Source: Terriglobales bacterium | GTDB lineage: Bacteria; Acidobacteriota; Terriglobia; Terriglobales; Acidobacteriaceae | Direction of reading: 5' to 3' | DNA length: 14,041 bases | NCBI GenBank assembly: GCA_015655365.1 | Contig: JAATFE010000373.1 | Coordinates: 1 to 14,041, forward strand | Shown here: positions 7,592 through 13,062 of the stretch, in pieces | Layout of the letters: each line of letters opens with the position of its first letter | Position numbering within the stretch: the stretch's first letter is position 1 | Program-made: the position numbers and the translations under genes | The notes under the pieces: generated by a model | What the model saw: the letters and a program-made list of their open reading frames with translations, nothing else | The model's database searches: none | Told to the model about the DNA's origin: nothing

Positions 7592-8973
7592 TGGCCCTCG
7601 CTCACCACCGCAGCCGGATGGGCTATCGGTGCGGATTTCTTCTTGCTCGTGTTCAGCGCCGCGTTCTTGGCGTCAACGCGCTTTTGCAGATCTTTGGCAG
7701 CCTTCAGTCTTGCCGCGACGATTTTGGCCTGGGCTGCTGCCTGGGCCGGCGGCGTTGCGACCGGCTTCGTCTGCCTTGCCGCGACAGCCGCCTTCGCAGC
7801 GTTCTGCGGAGCCTTGACGGCGGTTGGCGCCTTGGCCGTCGGAGCTTTCGTCGAAGCCGGCCTGGCTGGCGCTGCCTTGGCGACAGACTTCGCCGGAGCC
7901 TTGGCTGCCGGGGTCGCTGGCTTCACGTCGTCGGGATTGGCTGGTGCCTGGCCGGAGTTTGCAGCTTGATCGGGCGTCGCGGCGGTTGCGGTGGTCGAGC
8001 CGGGTGCCATCTCCAAAACGACTTGCGAGTCGTAGCGCAGATCCACGGCCGAAAGCCTGGGATACTGCTGCCGCCACTCGGCAATGTGGGCCTTGTAGCG
8101 ATGGTAGCGCTCCAGAAAGCGATCTTCGCCGAAGTGGGCCAGGATGTCTGTGCCTTGCTCCGGCATCAGTACCCGGGCATCCTCGGGATCGGTCAGGTCG
8201 ATCTCCGAAATCTGCTCGGAAAGGCGCTGGTTGTTGGCGTCCAACTCGGCGAGCAGGCGCTGGTAAACGTCCATGCGCGCCTTGCGGGCGGGCAGCGAGT
8301 CGCGGGCGTCGAGACCGGTGACCACGGGGAACGAGTAGTGGCGCTGGGCCATCATGGCCGCCGGCATGGTAAGCAGGACGCCGCTGGCGTCGACCAGGCC
8401 GATCTGCTGGCCCTGGCGCACAAAGGCGACCGGCTGCCGCTCCACCACCGAAACGCTGATCTGGTCGGGAAGCAGCCGCATGACCGTGGCCCGCTCCACC
8501 CAGGGAATCTCCTCAAGCTGCCTGCGGCGCTCGGCCAGGGGGACAAAGAAGATGTTGCGGCCGATGTCTTCGCCGAAGACCGGCAGCATTTCCGCGCGGC
8601 TGACTTCGGTGAGGCCGGTGGCCTGGATATTGCTGGCCCCGGCAATGCGGAAGCGGGGATCGCGATTCACGTAAGTCTTGAGGGAATAAGCGCCAACGGC
8701 CAGGCCCGCCAGTAGGATCAGAGCGCACAAGCCCAAAAACATGCGCCCCACCGTGCTCGACGGCCGCCACCAAGGGAGGTGCGGCTCGCCAAAGCGTGGC
8801 CCTTTGGGGTACGGGGGAACGTCGCCATCCGGGTCGTTCATCTCCAGCGGCATGCCGGGCAAAACACGCCCCGATGGGGGCACACCCTGCTGCACGCGCC
8901 GAAAACGAGGTTCCTGGGGCGCTTCATCCTCCCATACCGCGGGACGGGTTGGGTTGCTGCTTTGAGTCGTCAC
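7588..8973 (-). CDS. ftsQ: Cell division protein FtsQ with long Ala/Lys/Pro-rich tail
   Basis: Bitopic membrane protein of about 461 residues from the proposed GTG start at 8973. FtsQ links cytoplasmic and periplasmic parts of the divisome and recruits FtsB and FtsL in model bacteria. Residues 1-77 are a cytoplasmic Pro-rich stretch; 78-99 (MFLGLCALILLAGLAVGAYS) form the single membrane segment; 107-185 are the POTRA domain (FRIAGASNIQATGL... to VVERQPVAFV); the FtsQ beta domain follows to about residue 323 and contains GLVDASGVLL and PVVTGL. From about 324 to 461 the protein is a low-complexity Ala/Lys/Pro/Thr-rich tail with KAPTAKAPTAVKAP repeats, absent from typical FtsQ (about 250-280 residues). 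The frame is open to 9141, but the upstream part looks non-coding; no strong Shine-Dalgarno is visible, so the start is uncertain. It overlaps ftsA by four bases. Confidence 0.93.
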   Translation of the reverse strand: MTTQSSNPTRPAVWEDEAPQEPRFRRVQQGVPPSGRVLPGMPLEMNDPDGDVPPYPKGPRFGEPHLPWWRPSSTVGRMFLGLCALILLAGLAVGAYSLKTYVNRDPRFRIAGASNIQATGLTEVSRAEMLPVFGEDIGRNIFFVPLAERRRQLEEIPWVERATVMRLLPDQISVSVVERQPVAFVRQGQQIGLVDASGVLLTMPAAMMAQRHYSFPVVTGLDARDSLPARKARMDVYQRLLAELDANNQRLSEQISEIDLTDPEDARVLMPEQGTDILAHFGEDRFLERYHRYKAHIAEWRQQYPRLSAVDLRYDSQVVLEMAPGSTTATAATPDQAANSGQAPANPDDVKPATPAAKAPAKSVAKAAPARPASTKAPTAKAPTAVKAPQNAAKAAVAARQTKPVATPPAQAAAQAKIVAARLKAAKDLQKRVDAKNAALNTSKKKSAPIAHPAAVVSEGQ

Positions 8974-9333
8974 GCCTGAGCAAGGTCGTGAGAATCGCCA
9001 GATCTCACTATAGCGTGAGAGCAAGCGGTTTGTGCGGGCGGGGGAACAAAGGGAACCCGCGGTGTTACGGGGGATACAGAGATCGGGGGCAGATGAAATG
9101 CTGAATGCAGAGGCCCTTCGATTTGAGGCCCTCCATGTCACGCTGAACCTTATATGCTGCTTGCAGATGATCTAGAGTTTCAAGGACGCCGATACAATTG
9201 AACTGCTTTGAAGCAGGGACCTGTCGACTCTGCACAAGCATCGGAGAGGTCAAATCTATTCATTTCTAGATTCTCAGTTGTTCGGATTCTTCCATCGCGA
9301 CGTTATCCTCTTCCAGACCGCAATTCCTACTCC
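8974..9333. other. Gene-free interval between brnA and ftsQ with a candidate ftsQ promoter
   Basis: No protein family is recognisable here on either strand. A minus-strand open frame at 9065-9253 (62 codons) has no familiar motif. At 9003-9020 a 6-bp inverted repeat TCTCAC/GTGAGA encloses GCTATA, so that the minus-strand hexamer TATAGT (9007-9012) lies within it, 33 bases before the ftsQ GTG; it may be a -10 element overlapped by an operator. A second small palindrome, CTGCTT-TG-AAGCAG, is at 9203-9216. No murB or ddl remnant was recognised, although this is where those genes often lie. Confidence 0.45.
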
Positions 9334-9615
9334 TCAAGCCCGTTTGCGATGCCGCTCGACATACTCGCGAAGAGCGGAATTCATCCGGGTTTGATAGCCC
9401 TGCCCCTGGCGTTGAAACCAGTCGACAACGTCGGCGTCCACGCGCAACGAAAGAGGGCGTTTGATTGGGCGGTAGAATGCCCCGCGAACCCCCTTGCTCC
9501 AATCGGTGATGGGAGGCATGTCGGTGGTGTCGATCTCGCTGTCCGGCATCGCCGCCAAAGCATCCAACTCGGCCTGCAATTCCGGTGACAGCGGCTCTGG
9601 ATTACCTCTCTTCAT
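9334..9615 (-). CDS. brnA: BrnA-type antitoxin of a type II toxin-antitoxin pair
   Basis: Antitoxin of 93 residues that would bind and neutralise BrnT and repress the pair's promoter. The N-terminal half (KRGNPEPLSPELQAELDALAAMPDSEIDTTDMPPITDW as a whole, about residues 2-40) is the acidic toxin-binding region; the second half, KRPLSLRVDADVVDWF and GQGYQTRMNSALREYVE, is the ribbon-helix-helix DNA-binding domain, closely matching the BrnA pattern (LRVDADVLDWFKAQGKGYQTRIN-like). The ATG at 9613-9615 lies inside the end of brnT with a 14-base overlap, usual for coupled toxin-antitoxin genes. Another in-frame ATG at 9630 would add five residues. Both genes lie between murC and ftsQ, an unusual place. 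Confidence 0.93.
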   Translation of the reverse strand: MKRGNPEPLSPELQAELDALAAMPDSEIDTTDMPPITDWSKGVRGAFYRPIKRPLSLRVDADVVDWFQRQGQGYQTRMNSALREYVERHRKRA

Positions 9616-9883
9616 AGTCTCGTCTCTCATGGATCTCCGCTTTTCTTGCGCTGATAATTCTGCCCAATCCATCTTCATTGTCGGGCCAGGTGTGAACGAC
9701 ATAGAGAACCACGACTCCATCCAAGGTGGGCGAGCCCAAGGTCCTCCACCGTTCCTCGTCGGGGTAAGGGTCGCGAACGGTAATGCTCAGGGGATCGCCA
9801 AGGGCGCGTTCTGCGAGTTCGAAGCTGACCTTGTGCTTCTCAAGGTTCCTCTTCGCCTTCTCGGGGTCCCACGTCCAGCGCAA
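9602..9883 (-). CDS. brnT: BrnT-type ribonuclease toxin
   Basis: Toxin of 93 residues in the BrnT family, RNases of RelE-like fold that cleave RNA and arrest growth until bound by BrnA. The pattern is typical: RWTWDPEKAKRNLEKHKVSFELA at the start (WD..KA..N..KH.VSF), the central D-x-x-x-x-x-ERW as DPYPDEERW, and the end RIISARKAEIHERRDYE (RIISAR.A...ER..Y). The start is proposed as the TTG at 9883 because GGAGG lies 6 bases upstream and family members begin at this point. An ATG at 9904 would add seven residues but lies only two bases from the proposed -10 box, leaving no room for a leader. The toxin precedes the antitoxin, as in known brnTA operons. No frameshift or missing key residue is seen, so the toxin is probably active. 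Confidence 0.93.
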   Translation of the reverse strand: MRWTWDPEKAKRNLEKHKVSFELAERALGDPLSITVRDPYPDEERWRTLGSPTLDGVVVLYVVHTWPDNEDGLGRIISARKAEIHERRDYEER

Positions 9884-9905
9884 GCCGACCCTCCGTACAT
9901 GCATT

Positions 9906-9935
9906 ATCGTATCTACAGTATTGTATCTATGTCAA
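9906..9935 (-). promoter_or_regulatory. brnTA promoter with overlapping operator
   Basis: On the minus strand a perfect -35 TTGACA (rc of 9930-9935) and a -10 TACGAT (rc of 9906-9911) are separated by 18 bases. The spacer contains the near-perfect palindrome TACAATACTGTA (9914-9925; one non-pairing position) and the flanking direct repeat GTATCTA at 9909-9915 and 9923-9929, 14 bases apart. A repressor bound here would block RNA polymerase, fitting the known autorepression of brnTA by the BrnA ribbon-helix-helix domain. The promoter begins 17 bases after the murC stop codon. Confidence 0.7.
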
Positions 9936-9951
9936 TAAAAACGAGACTCTG

Positions 9952-11316
9952 TCACGCCTCCAGCGCCGCCAAAATCAGCGGGGCCAACTGGCTCACGTTG
10001 CCTGCGCCGAGGGTCAAGATCAGGTCGCCTTTATGAGCCTGGGCAACCACCGCAGCAACCGCGGCGGGGAAATCCGGCGCGTATTGCACCTGCGGCCCTT
10101 CGATGTGGCTGGCCAGCAGTTCCGCCGTCACGCCGGCGATGGGTTCTTCGCTGGCGGCGTAGATGGGCAGAACGATGACTGTGTCCGCGTCAATGAAGGC
10201 GCCGCGGAACTTGTCCAGGAGGTCCTTGGTGCGCGAGTAGCGGTGGGGCTGGAAGACCACGTGAATCCTAGCGTGGCCGCACTCGCGGGCGGCTGCCAGG
10301 GTGGCGCGAATCTCCGTAGGATGGTGGCCATAGTCGTCCACCACGGTGACCCCGCGCGCTTCTCCGCGCAACTGGAAGCGCCGATCGACGCCGCGGAAGC
10401 TGTTGAGCCCCTCGGCGATCTTGTCTGGAGCGACCTCAAGCTGGTGGGCGACGGCCACGGCGGCGGTGGCGTCGAGAACATTGTGGTGACCGGGCACGTG
10501 CAGTTCGAAGGGACCCAGCGGGCCGGCTGCGGTAACGACCTGGAAGCGCGAGAAAGGCCCGTGGCCGGCTTCAAGAAATTCGAGCCGGTAATTGGCGGTC
10601 TGCGCCACTCCATACGTAAAGACGCGGCGATGAACGCGGGGTAGAATCGCCGCCAGAAGCGGGTTGTCCAGGCAGGCTGTGACTGCGCCATAGAAGGGCA
10701 CCTTGTCCATAAAAGCTAAAAAGGCGCGCTCCACGTCGGCCATGTCGTGATAGCAGTCCATGTGCTCGCGGTCGAGATTGGTGACTACGGCGAGGATGGG
10801 CGAGAGCTTGAGGAACGAGCGGTCGCTTTCGTCGGCCTCGGCCACCAGGTACTGGGTGGAACCGAGCCGGGCATTGGAGCCGAGAGCATCGACGCGGCCA
10901 CCCACCACAACGGTGGGGTCCAGGCCGCCGGCGGCGAGCACCGAGGCCACCATGGAGGTAGTCGTGGTTTTGCCGTGCATGCCGGCAATGGCAATGCCGT
11001 ATTTGAGGCGCATCAGCTCGGCCAGCATCTCCGCGCGCTGAATGACGGGAATCTTGCGTGCATGCGCTTCCAGCACTTCGGGGTTGGCGGCGCCTACGGC
11101 GGAGCTGGTGACGACCACCGTGGCTCCGGCCACGTGGCCGGCCTCGTGCCCTTGATAGATGGTGGCGCCCAGTTGGGCCAACCGGTCGGTCACCGGGCTG
11201 CGGCGCAGGTCGGAACCCGAGACCTTCATGCCAAGGTTGAGGAGAATTTCGGCAATACCGCTCATGCCGATGCCGCCGATACCGATGAAGTGCGCGTGCT
11301 GAGAGGTGGCGAACAT
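9952..11316 (-). CDS. murC: UDP-N-acetylmuramate--L-alanine ligase MurC
   Basis: Cytoplasmic ATP-dependent Mur ligase of 454 residues that adds L-alanine to UDP-N-acetylmuramate, the first step of the peptidoglycan stem peptide. The N-terminal Rossmann domain has FIGIGGIGMSGIAEIL (10-25). The central ATPase domain has the P-loop GMHGKTTTTSM (112-122), EADESDRSFL and NLDREHMD. The C-terminal domain carries DDYGHHPTEI (327-336), FQPHRYSR (355-362) and GAGNVSQLAP. Length is usual for the family. The ATG at 11316 places the Rossmann motif at the usual distance from the start; an in-frame ATG at 11385 would add 23 residues without similarity. Shine-Dalgarno is weak (GTTGAG). It lies 97 bases after the DUF3224 gene and just before the brnTA promoter. 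murB, often next to or fused to murC, is not present. Confidence 0.97.
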   Translation of the reverse strand: MFATSQHAHFIGIGGIGMSGIAEILLNLGMKVSGSDLRRSPVTDRLAQLGATIYQGHEAGHVAGATVVVTSSAVGAANPEVLEAHARKIPVIQRAEMLAELMRLKYGIAIAGMHGKTTTTSMVASVLAAGGLDPTVVVGGRVDALGSNARLGSTQYLVAEADESDRSFLKLSPILAVVTNLDREHMDCYHDMADVERAFLAFMDKVPFYGAVTACLDNPLLAAILPRVHRRVFTYGVAQTANYRLEFLEAGHGPFSRFQVVTAAGPLGPFELHVPGHHNVLDATAAVAVAHQLEVAPDKIAEGLNSFRGVDRRFQLRGEARGVTVVDDYGHHPTEIRATLAAARECGHARIHVVFQPHRYSRTKDLLDKFRGAFIDADTVIVLPIYAASEEPIAGVTAELLASHIEGPQVQYAPDFPAAVAAVVAQAHKGDLILTLGAGNVSQLAPLILAALEA

Positions 11317-11413
11317 AAGAAACTCAACTGTAACATTTGCACGCGCCGGGACACACTCCCTGCCGCGGCGATTCTCCCATTGCAAACTGGCTCAGGCGCG
11401 GCAAATAGCGGCC

Positions 11414-11881
11414 TTATGCGGGCAGCGTGTACTCCAGGTCATACGAGTGCTGGCCGTTTTCGATGTGGATCGTGAAGGTGCCTGCGATACCCTTCAGCTC
11501 TCCCGTCCCGGAGCCCGGGACGATGGTCACCGTCATCTTCAGGCCGTTCTGGTCCATGGTGGCGGAATGCTGCAAGGCGAACGTGCCCCGCCTTCCCGCC
11601 AACGTCCCGGTCACGACCTCAATGGCCACGTAGCCCGCGGCTCCCTGTTGGGGATCGCCAGCTGAGAACATCTCCCCCTTGGTCGTGGCTTCCAGATCGC
11701 CATGGATCTGCTTGTCGATGGAGAAGCGGCCCAGTCCTTCGGCCGGCGCGGGCGTGAGCGGCTGAACGTTGACCGTAAAGGTTCCGTGTGCGTGGTGGCT
11801 CATGGGGATCTCCTTTGGCTGTGCAGGGGCAAGCGATGAGAGCAACGCAAAGGTAAGGGCGGCAAGGGCGAGGCGCGGCAT
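11414..11881 (-). CDS. DUF3224-type small protein, possibly secreted
   Basis: Small beta-rich protein resembling the DUF3224 family (about 130 residues, function unknown, related in fold to allene-oxide-cyclase-like barrels). Typical segments are HAHGTFTVNVQPL, GDLEATTKGEMFSAG, GAAGYVAIEVVTGTLAGRRGTFALQHSATM, VPGSGTGELKGIAGT and HSYDLEYTLP. Two starts are plausible. The ATG at 11881 gives 155 residues with a good signal peptide (MPRLALAALTFALLSSL, then APAQ) and lies 8 bases after a -10-like TAAAAT, so it could be leaderless. The ATG at 11803 gives 129 residues, the usual family length, and has AAGGAG 7 bases upstream. The longer form is listed because the signal peptide directly precedes the domain, but the short form may be the main product. 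It stands between murG and murC, divergent from the Gly/Tyr-rich gene, and is not a dcw gene. Family call good; start about even. Confidence 0.82.
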   Translation of the reverse strand: MPRLALAALTFALLSSLAPAQPKEIPMSHHAHGTFTVNVQPLTPAPAEGLGRFSIDKQIHGDLEATTKGEMFSAGDPQQGAAGYVAIEVVTGTLAGRRGTFALQHSATMDQNGLKMTVTIVPGSGTGELKGIAGTFTIHIENGQHSYDLEYTLPA

Positions 11882-11889
11882 AGACCAGG

Positions 11890-11895
11890 ATTTTA
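11890..11895 (-). promoter_or_regulatory. Candidate -10 element of the DUF3224 gene
   Basis: The minus strand reads TAAAAT (5/6 of TATAAT). Transcription would begin at or within two or three bases of the ATG at 11881, giving a leaderless message, or a leader of about 80 bases if the ATG at 11803 is used. The -35 region is poor (CTTTGC at 17 bases). Confidence 0.3.
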
Positions 11896-12116
11896 CCGCA
11901 GCCTCTGCGAACGCAAAGAAAACTTTCCTCCAGCCTGCACAGCAAACTATCGAAAGTGCCATCCGGCCAGTCTGCGGCAGAGCGCCCAAACGGGAAATAC
12001 GTGCTATAGCGCTTTCGCTTCAAGTGTTTGCAGAAACCATGCAGCCGGATGGCTTGGGCCGCAAGCGGTAACGGACGAATCTTTTGCGAGAAGACCGCAA
12101 CTAAACGGCGGGAATG

Positions 12117-12235
12117 CTGTCTGAATGAACAGAAGCCGGTCAAAGGGCGAAAAGCCCCAAAGCCGGAAGGTGCTGAGAACGGAGAGCAACTCCGGGTCCC
12201 AGGTCCGGATCAATAGACCGGGGCAGCACTAGGAG
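12117..12235 (+). promoter_or_regulatory. Candidate structured leader RNA of the Gly/Tyr-rich gene
   Basis: The 120 bases before the plus-strand start codon fold into several helices readable by eye. An outer stem GGTGCTG (12169-12175) with CAGCACT (12224-12230; one G-U pair) encloses two hairpins: CGGAG/CTCCG (12180-12184 with 12190-12194, loop AGCAA) and CCC-A-GGTC/GACC-G-GGG (12198-12205 with 12216-12223, one mismatch, 10-base loop). This makes a three-way junction ending directly before the ribosome binding site AGGAGG (12231-12236). Upstream are GGGC/GCCC (12145-12148 with 12154-12157, loop GAAAA), framed by CCGG/CCGG (12136-12139 with 12163-12166), and CTGT/ACAG (12117-12120 with 12129-12132). 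An alternative TCCGG/CCGGA pairing (12191-12195 with 12205-12209) could compete with the junction. No known riboswitch class was recognised. Pairings are seen; regulation is inferred. Confidence 0.5.
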
Positions 12236-12240
12236 GATTT

Positions 12241-12813
12241 ATGCGGAGTTTGCGCTTAGTTCTATTGGCAATGGTTGTGGCCCTGCCGTTCGCGGCAATG
12301 GCAAAAGCTCAAGTAGCGGTAGAAGCCCAAGCCGGCCCCGATGCTGCGTACGCGCCTGAAGTCGGCGTCGGACCCGAGATGGTTCCTGCTCCCGTGGTCT
12401 ACGCTCCCCCGGTGTGTGACTGGGGCTACTACTCCTATTATCCCTACGCCTGCGCTCCTTACGGCTATTACGGCCCACAGTGGTTTTACGGCGGCGCCTT
12501 TATTGGCGTCGGGCCCTGGTATCACCACGGCTGGTATGGCCGGGGCGGCTACGGCTATCGCGGAGGATACGGAATTCGCGGAGGATACGGATACGGCGGA
12601 CGCGGTGCTTATGCCGGCAGAGCTGGATTTGCAGGGGGTCGTGGCGGCTATGCCGGTGGAGCACGGGGCTATGCCGGCGGCGGTAGCGCTCCTCGTGGCG
12701 GCTACGGTGGCGGTGGACACGTAGGAGGCGGCGGCTTCGGCGGCGGTCGTGCTGGCGGCGGCTTCGGTGGTGGTGGCCATATGGGCGGTGGCGGTGGCGG
12801 CGGACACCGGTAA
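12241..12813 (+). CDS. Secreted Gly/Tyr-rich protein of unknown function
   Basis: Protein of 190 residues; function not recognised. Residues 1 to about 23 are a clear signal peptide (MRSLRLVLLAMVVALPFAAMAKA, A-x-A cleavage). Residues 24-57 are an Ala/Val/Pro-rich segment. Residues 58-100 are dense in Tyr and Trp (CDWGYYSYYPYACAPYGYYG, QWFYGG, GPWYHHGWYG) with two cysteines (59 and 71) that could pair outside the cytoplasm. From about 100 to the end it is Gly repeat sequence: RGGYGYRGGYGIRGGYG, GYAGG units, then GGGG-rich sequence with His, ending GGHR. Similar short secreted Gly/Tyr-rich proteins are common in acidobacteria and may act in the cell envelope or matrix; that is inference. The start is certain: AGGAGG lies 4 bases before the ATG. 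It is on the opposite strand from all other genes here, has its own folded leader and its own terminator, and so is an independent unit. Confidence 0.85.
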   Translation: MRSLRLVLLAMVVALPFAAMAKAQVAVEAQAGPDAAYAPEVGVGPEMVPAPVVYAPPVCDWGYYSYYPYACAPYGYYGPQWFYGGAFIGVGPWYHHGWYGRGGYGYRGGYGIRGGYGYGGRGAYAGRAGFAGGRGGYAGGARGYAGGGSAPRGGYGGGGHVGGGGFGGGRAGGGFGGGGHMGGGGGGGHR

Positions 12814-12834
12814 AATTTGCGGCTCTCCCCAAAG

Positions 12835-12868
12835 AAAAGCCCGTCTGCTTCGGCAGGCGGGCTTTTTT
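12835..12868 (+). terminator. Strong intrinsic terminator, probably used from both sides
   Basis: AAAAGCCCGTCTGC (12835-12848), loop TTCG (12849-12852) and GCAGGCGGGCTTTT (12853-12866) form a 14-bp stem with one G-U pair, followed by the rest of a six-T run. It lies 22 bases after the Gly/Tyr-rich gene. On the minus strand the arm also ends in TTTTC, so it can also stop transcription from murG, which converges on it about 200 bases away. Confidence 0.92.
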
Positions 12869-13015
12869 GTGTCGATTGAAAAACGGATAAGGGGTCTTCA
12901 CTTTCCCGCCATGCTATGAAACTCTCTCGGCGGCTAGTGCGTTTTTCTAGCAGGTGTAGAGTGGCTTTGAAAGGGTACGGCTTTGCAGGTGCGGAAAAAC
13001 TCGAAACGGAGGGAG

Positions 13016-13035
13016 GCGGGGGTTTCAACTCCCGC
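13016..13035. repeat. Small hairpin with T-arm-like sequence downstream of murG
   Basis: GCGGGGG (13016-13022) pairs with CTCCCGC (13029-13035), one G-T pair, around TTTCAA. The sequence TTCAACTCCCGC resembles the T arm of a tRNA or the 3' end of tmRNA, but no matching acceptor stem, D arm or anticodon arm is found upstream, so no RNA gene is called. It lies 28 bases after the murG stop. The rest of 12869-13062 shows nothing that I can identify. Confidence 0.35.
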
Positions 13036-13062
13036 ATAAGTTCCACAGACTCAACGTGGCTT

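Noticed and set aside
6839..8715. Plus-strand open frames over ftsA and ftsQ
   Set aside because: Antisense shadows. The hydrophobic Ala-rich part at 7590-7969 is the complement of the FtsQ low-complexity tail.
8974..9141. Longer FtsQ starting at 9141
   Set aside because: The added 56 residues look like translated non-coding sequence and overlap a candidate promoter and inverted repeat.
9065..9253. Minus-strand open frame of 62 codons between brnA and ftsQ
   Set aside because: No recognisable motif, no good ribosome binding site, and no sign of being a murB or ddl remnant.
11317..11385. Upstream start for murC at 11385
   Set aside because: It adds 23 residues before the Rossmann motif that are not found in MurC proteins.
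12102..12240. Known riboswitch (cobalamin, SAM, cyclic-di-GMP, glycine) in the leader of the Gly/Tyr-rich gene
   Set aside because: None of the conserved core sequences of these classes could be placed; only generic stems are visible.
12960..13050. tRNA or tmRNA gene
   Set aside because: Only a T-arm-like hairpin is present. No acceptor pairing, D arm or anticodon arm is found, and a full tmRNA would run into the Gly/Tyr-rich gene.
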